Of a DNA stretch of 28,880 bases, positions 15,837 through 24,400 are shown one piece after another; the stretch's first letter is position 1, and every line of letters begins with the position of its first letter. The translations under genes and the position numbers were made by a program. The DNA comes from Anaerolineales bacterium UBA2317. Its GTDB lineage: Bacteria > Chloroflexota > Anaerolineae > Anaerolineales > Villigracilaceae. The stretch covers positions 28,179 to 57,058 of the forward strand of contig DDVH01000059.1 in the NCBI GenBank assembly GCA_002345215.1. Reading direction: 5' to 3'. The notes under the pieces were generated by a model. The model was given only the letters and a program-made list of their open reading frames with translations, did not search any database and was not told the DNA's origin.

Positions 15837-16496
15837 ATGAAAAAATTAATCGTGTTGCTGTTAATATTTGTCACTGCTTGTGGTTCACCTTCACCAGAGA
15901 CGGTGGTACTCCCACAATTTTTACCAACAGCAACTGCATTTATTGACCCGTCATATCCAACGGCGGCGGTGCAAGTGGCATCAAATCAAATTGCTAGCGG
16001 AATTGATGTACGCATGGAACGTGTTTGGATGGAAGGGAAAAACGTCAATGCCGATGTGTGTTTTACTTTGCCTGATGCGGCGGATTGGTCAATTTGGTCT
16101 GCGAGTTTGAATTACAGTGGAATTGTTTTACAAGAATATGGCACGACATTGTTAAGTTTGCAAGAAGGTAACCCCGGCTTACGTTGTGATACTTTGACTT
16201 TTGTTGTGCCGCCAGATGCTGATTTAACCAACGCTTCTATTTTTATCAATTCAATTGCCGCGCCACCGCAAGGCGATGATTATTGTTCAGTGTATATGCC
16301 GAAAATTCAACAATCTTTGGCAGAACGCGGTATTGGCATTGTTTTAGATTGTGTGGATATCAACGGCGCGTTGACGATGCAAATCCTCAGCATTCCGCCA
16401 GATATGACTCAACAACAAGCGGAAGAAATTGTTTACAGTGATGAGTTTTATACTATCGCAGGTCCGTGGAGTTTTGCTTTCAATTTGTCTCAATAA
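15837..16496 (+). CDS. Lipoprotein of unknown function
   Basis: The 219-residue protein has a short lipoprotein signal: MKKLIVLLLIFVTAC, with a lipobox ending at Cys15, followed by a Ser/Pro-rich stretch. The mature part contains no family I recognise. It has Cys residues around 74, 118, 149 and 167 and looks like a secreted beta-rich domain. AAGGAG lies about 11 nt before the ATG. It follows the epimerase gene by 21 bp, likely the same transcript, and would be modified by the Lgt encoded at 10242. Confidence 0.85.
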   Translation: MKKLIVLLLIFVTACGSPSPETVVLPQFLPTATAFIDPSYPTAAVQVASNQIASGIDVRMERVWMEGKNVNADVCFTLPDAADWSIWSASLNYSGIVLQEYGTTLLSLQEGNPGLRCDTLTFVVPPDADLTNASIFINSIAAPPQGDDYCSVYMPKIQQSLAERGIGIVLDCVDINGALTMQILSIPPDMTQQQAEEIVYSDEFYTIAGPWSFAFNLSQ

Positions 16497-16510
16497 TCAT
16501 TAAGACCTTG

Positions 16511-16568
16511 CCACAGAGAACTTTGAGAAAAACTCAAAAAATCTCAGAGACCTCTGTGAACTCTGTGG
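16511..16568. repeat. CACAGAG-type inverted repeat, possible terminator
   Basis: CCACAGAG (16511-16518) pairs with CTCTGTGG (16561-16568) around a 42-nt loop. The loop holds a second hairpin (TTTGAG 16522-16527 with CTCAAA 16533-16538) and a direct repeat CTCTGTGAACTCTGTG. T-rich sequence follows, so it could end the lipoprotein transcript. The CACAGAG words resemble a dispersed intergenic repeat found in some environmental genomes. Confidence 0.5.
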
Positions 16569-16582
16569 TTATTTTCTTTTAT

Positions 16583-16611
16583 TTGTCCCAATAAAATTCT
16601 TGTTGTATAAT
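16583..16611 (+). promoter_or_regulatory. tyrS promoter
   Basis: TTGTCC (16583-16588), a 17-bp spacer and a perfect TATAAT (16606-16611) form a sigma-70 type promoter. Transcription should start at about 16617-16619, at the ATG of the leader peptide. Confidence 0.75.
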
Positions 16612-16617
16612 AGCAAT

Positions 16618-16662
16618 ATGTTTAGCAAATCTTTTAGGAACTACTATTATGCTCACCAGTAA
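16618..16662 (+). CDS. Tyr-rich leader peptide of the tyrS attenuator
   Basis: The frame ATG...TAA encodes 14 residues, MFSKSFRNYYYAHQ, with three consecutive Tyr codons (TAC TAT TAT, 16642-16650) just before the stop. It sits between the tyrS promoter and an intrinsic terminator, in the position and with the codon bias of leader peptides such as TrpL or PheM. No Shine-Dalgarno precedes it. The ATG is 6 nt after the -10 box, so the mRNA probably begins at or within a base or two of the AUG and is read as a leaderless message. The expected role is sensing charged tRNA-Tyr: stalling at the Tyr codons would favour read-through into tyrS. This is inferred from sequence logic; translation is not shown. 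Confidence 0.75.
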   Translation: MFSKSFRNYYYAHQ

Positions 16663-16704
16663 TTGATTGCGATGGTGTGCATTGAACGCGCCCCTCATCA
16701 TCGC
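16651..16704 (+). promoter_or_regulatory. Protector and antiterminator pairings of the tyrS leader
   Basis: Segment 1, GCTCACCA (16651-16658), directly follows the Tyr codons and can pair with segment 2, TGGTGTGC (16673-16680; 7 of 8 pairs). Segment 2 shifted, GCGATGGTG (16669-16677), can instead pair with CATCATCGC (16696-16704; 9 pairs, one G-U). The second pairing traps the left arm of the terminator in its loop and abuts the right arm with no linker, so the two should exclude each other. A ribosome stalled on Tyr codons would cover segment 1 and free segment 2, giving the antiterminator. Confidence 0.65.
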
Positions 16705-16720
16705 GGGCGCGTTTTTGTTT
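16686..16720 (+). terminator. Intrinsic terminator (attenuator) before tyrS
   Basis: ACGCGCCC (16686-16693) and GGGCGCGT (16705-16712) make an 8-bp GC-rich stem with an 11-nt loop, followed by TTTTTGTTT. It lies about 70 nt after the promoter and 22 nt before the tyrS ATG, inside the tyrS leader, so it must be conditional. Confidence 0.85.
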
Positions 16721-16742
16721 TATTAAATTATCCGAGGTCTTT

Positions 16743-17951
16743 ATGAACATTGACGAACAAGTTGAATTATTAATGCAAGGCACCGATTATGGTGATGCTG
16801 AATTACAAAAAGCAATGACAAATGAATTGCGTGAGCGATTATTGATTGCACAAAAAGAAAACCGTCCTTTGCAAGTCTATTGTGGATATGACCCCACCTC
16901 TACAGACTTGCATTTAGGTCACACCATTTCGATGAGAAAACTTCGTCAATTTCAGGATTTAGGTCACGAGGTGACTTTCTTAATCGGAAGTTACACGGCT
17001 TTAGTAGGTGACCCTTCTGACAAAAACAAAGCGCGTCCTGTCTTAACCGAAGAACAAGTCAATGAAAATTCAAAGACGTATGCCGAACAAGCCTTTCGCG
17101 TTTTAGATAAAAACAAAACGAAAATTCGTTATAACGGTGAATGGCTTTCAAAATTATCTTTAGTAGATTTGATTCGCTTAGGTCAAAACTTTACAGTGCA
17201 ACAATTTTTGGCGCGTGAAAATTTTGCAAAGAGACTTGATAAAGGTGAACCAATTTACTTGCATGAAACTTTTTATGCACTCATGCAAGGTTATGATGCT
17301 GTTGCTATGAATACAGATGTTCAAGCAGGTGGTTCAGACCAACTCTTTAATATTATTGTTGCTGGTAGAAAGTTACAAGAGGCATTGGGTCAAAAACCTT
17401 TGGTCGGAATTATCACTGGCATTTTGCCCGGCACCGATGGCGTGCAAAGAATGTCAAAATCTACTGGCAATATTGTGCCAATCAATACTGGTGCTGATGA
17501 TATGTTCGGAAAGTTAATGTCTGTGCCAGATTCTGCTATGGGCATTTACATGCGTCTCGTCACACGTTGGAGTCCGCAAGAAATTGCACAAATTGAAAAA
17601 GACCTCGCCGCAAATACATTACATCCACGTGATGCGAAAATGAAAATGGCGCAAGAAATCACCAGCATTTTCTATAGTGATGATGAAGCAAAATCTGCAC
17701 AAGAAAATTTCATCAAACGCTTTCAACAAAAAGAAATTCCTGATGAAATGCCTGAATATAATTTGCAACCGAATCAAACCGTTGTGGATGTCATCATCGC
17801 AAACAAAATGGCAGAAAGTAAAAGCAAAGCCCGCAGTTTGATTGAACAAAAAGGTGTCAAACTTGATGGCGAAGTGATTGAAAAAGATATGCCATTTCCA
17901 CATACAGGCGTGTTGCAAGTTGGTAAGAGAAAATTTTTACGAGTGAAATAA
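16743..17951 (+). CDS. tyrS: Tyrosyl-tRNA synthetase
   Basis: The 402-residue class I synthetase charges tRNA-Tyr with tyrosine. The HIGH motif is HLGH (57-60) after GYDPTSTDL, and the KMSKS motif appears as RMSKS (236-240) after LPGTDGVQ. The stretch QAGGSDQLFNI is the TyrRS active-site signature. A C-terminal S4 RNA-binding domain (about 335-402, with MAESKSKARSLIEQKGVKLD) is present. HxGH and KMSKS spacing places it with the TyrZ-like bacterial group. GAGG at 16734-16737 lies 5 nt before the ATG. The leader holds a Tyr-rich peptide and attenuator, suggesting feedback by charged tRNA-Tyr. It is monocistronic, ending at the terminator at 17952. Confidence 0.97.
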   Translation: MNIDEQVELLMQGTDYGDAELQKAMTNELRERLLIAQKENRPLQVYCGYDPTSTDLHLGHTISMRKLRQFQDLGHEVTFLIGSYTALVGDPSDKNKARPVLTEEQVNENSKTYAEQAFRVLDKNKTKIRYNGEWLSKLSLVDLIRLGQNFTVQQFLARENFAKRLDKGEPIYLHETFYALMQGYDAVAMNTDVQAGGSDQLFNIIVAGRKLQEALGQKPLVGIITGILPGTDGVQRMSKSTGNIVPINTGADDMFGKLMSVPDSAMGIYMRLVTRWSPQEIAQIEKDLAANTLHPRDAKMKMAQEITSIFYSDDEAKSAQENFIKRFQQKEIPDEMPEYNLQPNQTVVDVIIANKMAESKSKARSLIEQKGVKLDGEVIEKDMPFPHTGVLQVGKRKFLRVK

Positions 17952-17985
17952 AAAGAAGCGATGAGGAAACTCATCGCTTCTTTCT
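17952..17985. terminator. Bidirectional terminator between tyrS and the HD-GYP gene
   Basis: AAAGAAGCGATGAG (17952-17965) and its exact complement (17970-17983) flank a GAAA tetraloop. A T-rich tail lies on each strand, so it can end both convergent genes. Confidence 0.92.
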
Positions 17986-18015
17986 TAAGGGGATAATTGA
18001 TTCTGCTTTTCAGCT

Positions 18016-20724
18016 TTAATCTTGTGGGGAATTTGACTCAATCACATCTAAATTGGTTTCAAGGATTCGCTTGAACTCATCCACAACGCGCGGGTCAAAT
18101 TGTTTGCCCGAAAGGTCAAGGATATATTTCATCACATCATTCTGATTCCATGCTTCACGATAGGGTCTGTCTGAAAGTAAGGCATCCCAAACATCCACGA
18201 CGGCAAAGATGCGTGCCGCAAGTGGAATCTCTTCGCCTCTTAATCCACGCGGATAACCACTTCCATCCCACCATTCATGGTGACAATAAGGAATGTCTAC
18301 TGCCGCGCGTAAGTAGGGGATTGGATACAACAATTCATACGCATATTGCGGATGTTTTTTCATTTCGTTCATTTCTTCATCAGTCAATGCACTCGGCTTG
18401 CGTAAGATTTTATCTGATACACCCATTTTGCCTATATCATGAAGCAAAGCACCACGGCGGATATGAGTCAATTGGGATTCGGGAATGCCAACGCGTTGAG
18501 CCAGTTCTAAAGTCAAGTTGGTGACGCGCTGTGTATGTCCTTGAGTCTCTTTATCACGTAATTCCAATGCTTTTCCCCAGCCTTCTAGCGTTGTGTCGTA
18601 TGCTAGTGAAAGTTCTTGATTACTGCGTTGTAAATTTTCAAACAGTTGGGCGTTATCAATTGCAATTGTCGCCTGACCTGCTAATGTTTGTACGAAATCA
18701 ATCCAATCTGCATTGGGGGTGAAGGGTTGTTTGAAATAAGTTTCAAGAACACCACGTGTTGTGCCTTTGCTAAAAAGTGGCAAAGCATAATAGCTTGAAA
18801 AATTCTCACCAGTTATTTTTTGACTTTCATTATCTAAATCTTTTACATGAATTGGTTTTCTGTTTAAAAGTATTTGAGTTGCTAAGCCATCACCAACATT
18901 CAATGATATTTGATTCATTTCTTGGTTTTGAAATCCATTGGCGGCTACTGTATCTAACATTTGGCTATTGGGATCGAATATCAAAAATGATGCGGCGCTT
19001 ACACCCATCTTTGTTATTAGATGTTCAATGATAATGTTGAGCGTAATGCGTAAATCAAGACTCGATGTAATGGCAGTATCAATTTCACGTAAAGTAGTGA
19101 GGCGGCGAATCTGTTCTTCATTTCTATCAAAAAGATTGGAACGATAAATAGCATTGCCTGCAATTTCAGCAATCGTGGTTAACAAGCGAACAAAACCATC
19201 ATCAATTCGTCTTGGTTTTTGTATGCCAACAATAATTACGCCAATGGTTTCATTGGCAGTGCGTATCGGTACCGCGATTCCACCCCAACCATCCCCAAAA
19301 AATTTTGCATTTTCAGGGTGAGCCAACGGGTCACTAATAAACTCTGGGGTGGCATGTGCAATGCCTTTTACAAATACTGTGCCTACTACGCCTTCGTTTG
19401 GTGCAAATATAGATTTTGGTAAGTCAGCTAACCATCCGCTGGTAGCCCGAACTGTTAGCGCATTTTTTTCTTCGTCAAAAAGAAAAACAGTTGCGGCATC
19501 AGTTTGAATAATAGATTTGATTTCATTTAATAGAATCGGGAACATTTCATTTGTATCTTGTGCGGCACGCAAAGCCGAAGAGACACGACTGACGGTTTCA
19601 AGTTCTTGAAGACGTTGTTTTGTCTCTGTATAAAGTTTTGCATTTTCAATTGCAATTGTGGCTTGGTTTGCAAACGTTTGGGCAAGTGAGGCAAACTCAT
19701 AATTGAAATAATTTGGTGTACGACTATCTAAATTCAAGAAGCCAATTAATTTTTCTTGAATCATTAACGGGATACCCATCCAACTTTTGATGTAATTTGT
19801 TTCATCAAAGATGATGAACCTTTCATCTTTTTGGACATCGGGAATAATTTGTATATTTCGAAGTGAATCTAAACCGCCCCATTTCGTCGGGTTAACTTGG
19901 TACTGCATCCCAATCATTTCTTTCGGGATGTTTTTTCCCGCTACAATTTCAGCAGTATCGCCATTGACTAATTCAATGGAAGCACTATCAAATTGAATTA
20001 ATTTATACAATGATGAAAATATTTTTTCAAATAAGTTATTGAGGTCAACATAATGAGTTAACTCCATTGTTGACTCTCTCAAGACCTCATCACGCCACCT
20101 TGATAATTCTTCAGCCTTTTTTTGCTCAGTAATGTTGAGCAGGATTCCCTGCCAAAACAAAGGTGTGCCGTCTTCTGCTCTGACAAGTGAAGCGTCTTCT
20201 TTTACCCACACATAGTGACCATCTTTATGTTTGAGGCGATATTCAATCCGAAACGATTCACCTGTTTGATTTGTACGTTTGTCCTCGTTGAGAACACGTT
20301 CTTTGTCATCTGGGTGAAGGGAAATAGACCACAAGTCTCTTCCATTTTCTGTCCACTCTTCGGCGGTATAACCAACTAGGTCTTTTATGCGTGGACTCAT
20401 GTAATGGGTGCTTTGAGGGTCATCAAAAACATCCATAAAAACTACGCCGGGCAGTTGCTCTACCAATTGGCGATATTCTTCTTGTGCTTGGAATTTTGAA
20501 GTTGTTACTCTTTGCTCGTTGATTTTCAAAAGGATGTATAAAATATAAGCAGTTACCCCTACATAAAACCAGCCTTTGTATGTTTGTAATGAGGAAAGTT
20601 GTCCAGAGGCGTTGAGGAATCTAAATAGAATGGTATCTGTTAATAGAATCCATAGAATACCGAGTCCAAGGTAAATCAGCGTAATCTGAAAAGCGGAAAA
20701 GCGATTTTGTCTTTTCTTACTCAT
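18016..20724 (-). CDS. Membrane-anchored PAS-GAF-HD-GYP cyclic-di-GMP phosphodiesterase
   Basis: The 902-residue protein starts with two membrane segments (about 12-35 and 52-67). A PAS/PAC module follows (about 82-210, including the PAC core RIEYRLKHKDGHYVWVKED), then three GAF domains (about 213-365, 385-535, 548-690). The C-terminal HD-GYP domain (about 708-880) has His762-Asp763 (HDIGK), CHHEWWDGSGYPRGLRG with Gly823-Tyr824-Pro825, and ARIFAVVDVWDAL, so all metal and signature residues are present. HD-GYP enzymes hydrolyse c-di-GMP to pGpG or GMP. No GGDEF domain is present, so it should only degrade the messenger. GAF ligands are unknown. No SD is seen; a TATAAT lies 17 bp upstream. It is a single-gene transcript. 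Confidence 0.93.
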   Translation of the reverse strand: MSKKRQNRFSAFQITLIYLGLGILWILLTDTILFRFLNASGQLSSLQTYKGWFYVGVTAYILYILLKINEQRVTTSKFQAQEEYRQLVEQLPGVVFMDVFDDPQSTHYMSPRIKDLVGYTAEEWTENGRDLWSISLHPDDKERVLNEDKRTNQTGESFRIEYRLKHKDGHYVWVKEDASLVRAEDGTPLFWQGILLNITEQKKAEELSRWRDEVLRESTMELTHYVDLNNLFEKIFSSLYKLIQFDSASIELVNGDTAEIVAGKNIPKEMIGMQYQVNPTKWGGLDSLRNIQIIPDVQKDERFIIFDETNYIKSWMGIPLMIQEKLIGFLNLDSRTPNYFNYEFASLAQTFANQATIAIENAKLYTETKQRLQELETVSRVSSALRAAQDTNEMFPILLNEIKSIIQTDAATVFLFDEEKNALTVRATSGWLADLPKSIFAPNEGVVGTVFVKGIAHATPEFISDPLAHPENAKFFGDGWGGIAVPIRTANETIGVIIVGIQKPRRIDDGFVRLLTTIAEIAGNAIYRSNLFDRNEEQIRRLTTLREIDTAITSSLDLRITLNIIIEHLITKMGVSAASFLIFDPNSQMLDTVAANGFQNQEMNQISLNVGDGLATQILLNRKPIHVKDLDNESQKITGENFSSYYALPLFSKGTTRGVLETYFKQPFTPNADWIDFVQTLAGQATIAIDNAQLFENLQRSNQELSLAYDTTLEGWGKALELRDKETQGHTQRVTNLTLELAQRVGIPESQLTHIRRGALLHDIGKMGVSDKILRKPSALTDEEMNEMKKHPQYAYELLYPIPYLRAAVDIPYCHHEWWDGSGYPRGLRGEEIPLAARIFAVVDVWDALLSDRPYREAWNQNDVMKYILDLSGKQFDPRVVDEFKRILETNLDVIESNSPQD

Positions 20725-20740
20725 GGTTTATATGGATTTG

Positions 20741-20746
20741 ATTATA
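20741..20746 (-). promoter_or_regulatory. -10 element of the HD-GYP gene
   Basis: TATAAT on the minus strand (20746-20741), 16 bp before the ATG at 20724. No good -35 is seen. The 5' leader would be only about 10 nt and lacks an SD. Confidence 0.45.
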
Positions 20747-20800
20747 GGCTTTTTTTATATAAAAAACATTTCAAACATATTCTGATAACGAAAGAGTTAA

Positions 20801-20832
20801 GAAATAAAAACAGACTCAATCTGAGTCTGTTT
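20801..20832 (-). terminator. Terminator of the tRNA cluster
   Basis: On the minus strand AAACAGACTCA (20832-20822) and its exact complement (20818-20808) form an 11-bp stem with a 3-nt loop, followed by TTATTTC. It begins 4 nt after the 3' end of tRNA-Cys. Confidence 0.9.
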
Positions 20833-20835
20833 GAG

Positions 20836-20907
20836 AGGCGTCGACGGGATTTGAACCCGTGAATAAGGGTTTTGCAGACCCTTGCCTTACCACTTGGCCA
20901 CGACGCC
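20836..20907 (-). tRNA. tRNA-Cys (GCA)
   Basis: The acceptor stem GGCGTCG/CGACGCC is perfect, with discriminator U73 as expected for Cys. The anticodon loop CTGCAAA gives anticodon GCA, and the T-arm has GGGTTCAAATCCC. The length is 72 nt. The 3' CCA is not encoded. Confidence 0.96.
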
Positions 20908-20919
20908 ATTCACACTTGC

Positions 20920-20925
20920 ATTATA
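20920..20925 (-). promoter_or_regulatory. Possible internal promoter for tRNA-Cys
   Basis: TATAAT on the minus strand, 12 bp before the tRNA-Cys 5' end. No convincing -35 is visible. Together with the hairpin just upstream it suggests tRNA-Cys may also be transcribed alone. Confidence 0.4.
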
Positions 20926-20930
20926 CACAA

Positions 20931-20970
20931 AAGGATTGCTGACCGAATTTTATTTCAATCTGCAATCCTT
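20931..20970 (-). terminator. Hairpin between tRNA-Gly and tRNA-Cys (weak terminator or processing site)
   Basis: AAGGATTGC and GCAATCCTT (20970-20962 and 20939-20931 on the minus strand) form a 9-bp stem with a 22-nt loop, running into TTTT. The loop is long and the T-run short, so it may be partial termination or a processing signal. Confidence 0.45.
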
Positions 20971-20977
20971 CGGCTTG

Positions 20978-21049
<72 letters not shown>

Positions 21050-21085
21050 ATCTTCTTGGCTATTGTACTTGATATTCGCCGAGAG

Positions 21086-21158
21086 TGCCGAGACCCAGGA
21101 TCGAACTGGGGACACTGCGATTTTCAGTCGCATGCTCTACCTACTGAGCTATCTCGGC
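21086..21158 (-). tRNA. tRNA-Phe (GAA)
   Basis: The acceptor stem GCCGAGA/TCTCGGC is perfect with discriminator A. The anticodon stem-loop TGCGA-CTGAAAA-TCGCA gives GAA, and the T-arm has CCAGTTCGATCCTGG. The length is 73 nt; no encoded CCA. It is first in the Phe-Gly-Cys cluster. Confidence 0.97.
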
Positions 21159-21185
21159 GATGTATTTTTTTGTTAAGCGTGCGTG

Positions 21186-21214
21186 ATTTTACACGTAGAT
21201 ATATTTATTGTCAA
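21186..21214 (-). promoter_or_regulatory. Strong sigma-70 promoter of the tRNA cluster
   Basis: On the minus strand a perfect TTGACA (21214-21209), a 17-bp spacer and TAAAAT (21191-21186) lie 27 bp before tRNA-Phe. Confidence 0.88.
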
Positions 21215-21234
21215 ATCATTTATGTTGTTATAAT

Positions 21235-21327
21235 CTGTAAAAGGGGAAAGTTGATAGTTGACGCGGGTAACTCAGGTGTCCTTAAGAGGGGAGGCGTGAT
21301 GATGTTTCTTTCGGGTATAATTTTTTC
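21235..21327 (+). other. Unassigned intergenic stretch upstream of the rpoB promoter
   Basis: About 90 bp with purine-rich blocks (AAAAGGGG, AGAGGGGAGGCG) and no supported gene. A TATAAT at 21229-21234 with TTGTCA 15 bp upstream could be a weak plus-strand promoter. If used, it would add about 120 nt to the rpoB leader. I recognise no known RNA motif here. Confidence 0.3.
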
Positions 21328-21356
21328 TTGACTTTTTATGCTCTCTTCGATATAAT
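21328..21356 (+). promoter_or_regulatory. rpoB promoter
   Basis: TTGACT (21328-21333), 17-bp spacer, TATAAT (21351-21356). The predicted start near 21363 leaves a leader of about 63 nt before rpoB. Confidence 0.88.
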
Positions 21357-21365
21357 TCAAGGTTG

Positions 21366-21381
21366 CTGTCCACATGGGCAG
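21366..21381 (+). promoter_or_regulatory. 5' hairpin of the rpoB leader
   Basis: CTGTCC (21366-21371) pairs with GGGCAG (21376-21381) around ACAT, with one G-U pair. It would stand almost at the 5' end of the rpoB mRNA, where such hairpins often stabilise transcripts. Confidence 0.4.
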
Positions 21382-21425
21382 TTTAATTCGTTTATCCAAC
21401 TCTATAAAAATGTTAGGAGAGAAGA

Positions 21426-24400
21426 ATGGCATCTTCTTTGCCCCAAAAAAGTTACGCACAAATCCCAGTAAAACTAGATTTACCTAACTTAATTGAAGTA
21501 CAACTTGATTCTTTTGAAAGATTGAAACGAGAAGGGCTTGGTGATTTATTCCACGAAATTTCGCCAATTGAGTCTTATAACAAGGGGATGAAGTTGTTTT
21601 TCCCAAGCCGAAGCCCAGAATCACAACAATGGGGCTTGAAGTATCGCTTTGGTGACCCGAAACATACAATTGAAGAATGTGTAGAACGTGACTTGACATA
21701 TGCAAGTCCGTTATATGTTTCTGTTTTGTTGGCAGGGAATGATGTTCCTGAGCCTATCAAACAAGATATTTTCTTGGGTGATTTCCCTGAGATGACGGAT
21801 AAGGGTACCTTCATTGTTAATGGTACAGAGCGTGTGGTCGTCTCGCAGTTGATTCGTTCTCCGGGTGTGTATTTTGAAGCCCCAGCCGACCGTGCTACGG
21901 GTCGTTTGCTCTCTATGGCAAAGTTAATCCCAGACCGTGGTGCGTGGATGGAGTTTGAAACCCGTAAGTCTGATTATATTATTTTGAAATTTAATCGTAA
22001 ACGCACAGTTCCAATCACTGTGTTTTTACGTGCGCTTGCCGCCGTCAATGATGGCATCAAAGATTCCCCGATCAAGCAAGGTACGGACGAAGAGATTCTC
22101 TCTATCTTCAAAGATGTAGATAACAATGCCGACCGCTTATTTATTGCCTCTACGATTAAGCAAGAACCTGATTGGGATTTATCTAATCACACAATTGCTG
22201 AAGCGGCATTGATTGAATTCTTCAAGAAGATGCGCCCCGGCGACCCAGCTACATTAGATAATGCTCGCCAATTTTTAGAAGAACAATTATTTGACCAACG
22301 TCATTATGACCTTGAACGAGTGGGTCGTTATAAATTAAATCAAAAACTTGATTTGAATATCCCGATTCCACATCGCACTGTCACAAAAAGTGACATTATT
22401 CGTTTGATTCGTCGTATGATTCAAATTAATAATGGAACAGAACGCTCAGACGATATTGACCACCTCGGAAATAGACGCGTCAAAACTGTGGGTGAGTTGA
22501 TTCAAAACAAGTTACGCATTGGACTTCGCCGTATGGAACGTGTGATTAAAGAACGCATGTCTATCCGTGACCAAGAACAACTTTCTCCAGTGACATTGGT
22601 AAATATTCGTCCGGTGGTTGCGGCGTTACGTGAATTCTTTGGTTCTTCACAACTTTCGCAATTCATGGACCAAACCAATCCATTAGCAGAGTTACGCCAC
22701 AAACGTACATTATCGGCATTGGGTCCGGGCGGTTTACGTCGCGAACGCGCCGGCTTTGATGTGCGCGATGTACATCACTCTCATTATGGACGTATTTGTC
22801 CGATTGAAACACCTGAAGGTCCAAACATCGGTTTGATTGGACGTTTGGCTTCATTTGCTCGCGTAAATGAATATGGTTTCATTGAAACACCATATCGCAA
22901 AGTGTATAAAACTTTTCCCGGCTCAAGTGAATTGTTAGAAGGTCGCACTTTACGTGAAGATGTGTACGACCCGAAATCAGAAGAATTACTTTTCAAGTCT
23001 GGTACAGAAATTGACTCTAAAGTTGCTAAGAAGTTAGCAAAACTTGAAGAAGTTAACATTGTGCCGTATGTTTCAGATGAAATTGTTTATCTTTCTGCTG
23101 ATGCTGAAGATAAATATACAATTGCGCAAGCCAATTCGACATTAACTGAAAAGAAAGAATTTTCACGCGAACGTATTTCTTGCCGTTATCACTCTGGCTT
23201 CATTTTCTCAAATGCTGAAAGCATTGACTTTATGGATGTTGCCCCGCATCAAGTGGTAGGTATCAGTGCGGCGTTGATTCCATTCCTTGAACATGATGAT
23301 GCCAACCGCGCTTTGATGGGTTCGAACATGATGGCGCAGGCTGTGCCTTTGGTGCGACCTGAAATTCCGCTCGTTTCTACGGGGATGGAGGGTCATGCCG
23401 CGTTAGATTCTGGTCAAGTGGTTGTCGCTGAAGCGGATGGTGAAGTTGTGTCGGTAACAGGATCAAGCATCACCGTAAAAGAGAAGCGAAGTGGAAATCG
23501 AGTTTATCAATTAAGAAAATATCAACGCTCGAATCAATCCACTTGTATTGACCAACGCCCATCTGTGGTGAAGGGACAAGTGATTAAGAAGGGCGATATT
23601 ATTGCAGATTCTTCATCTACTGATGCCGGTAAGTTGGCGTTGGGTCAAAATGTGGTTGTGGCTTTCCTTTCATGGGAAGGTGGCAACTTTGAAGATGCGA
23701 TTTTGCTTTCTGAACGTTTGGTGCAAGAAGACCGCTTTACTTCTGTTCATATTGAAAAGTATGAAGTGGAAGCTCGTGATACAAAATTAGGTCCAGAAGA
23801 AATCACGCGTGACATTCCGAACGTAGGTGATGATGCAATTAAAGATTTAGATGAAAATGGCATCATTCGCATCGGTGCAGAAGTTGGACCGAATGATATT
23901 TTGGTCGGCAAGATTACGCCAAAAGGTGAAAAAGAATTAACACCAGAAGAAAGATTGTTACGTGCTATCTTTGGTGAAAAATCTCGTGATGTGAAAGATA
24001 CATCTTTGCGAATGCCTCACGGCGAACGCGGTAAAGTTGTAGATGTAAAAGTCTTTACTCGTGAAGATAACTCAGACCTTGCCGCTGGTGTGGATATGAT
24101 GGTGCGTGTGTCTGTGGCGCAACGTCGCAAGATTACTGCTGGTGACAAAATGGCAGGACGACATGGAAACAAAGGTGTGGTTTCTAAAGTTGTACCTGTT
24201 GAAGATATGCCATTCCTTGAAGATGGTACACCTGTAGATATTATTTTGAATCCTCTGGGTGTGCCTGGTCGTATGAATATTGGTCAGGTATTAGAAGTGC
24301 ATTTAGGTTGGGCGGCAAAACGCATGGGTTTCCGTGCTGTCACTCCGGTATTTGATGGAACGAGTGAAGAACAAATTGAAGCCGAACTCGCCCGTGCTTG

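Noticed and set aside
16583..16742. T-box riboswitch upstream of tyrS
   Set aside because: The leader is only about 125 nt, lacks the conserved TGGNACC antiterminator motif and Stem I features, and instead has a Tyr-rich reading frame.
18150..18524. Plus-strand reading frame of 124 codons opposite the HD-GYP gene
   Set aside because: It is antisense to a well-supported conserved domain, has no SD or promoter and encodes nothing recognisable; it mirrors codon structure of the real gene.
21235..21327. Known riboswitch or small RNA upstream of rpoB
   Set aside because: I compared it by eye with c-di-GMP, guanidine, fluoride and SRP RNA motifs and found no match; left as unassigned.
21375..21425. 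Possible leader peptide (ATG at 21375) in the rpoB leader
   Set aside because: The frame has no SD, no biased codon run and runs into the rpoB coding region; no terminator follows.
21220..21459. Minus-strand reading frame across the rpoB promoter and start
   Set aside because: It overlaps the rpoB start and promoter, with no family resemblance or start signals.
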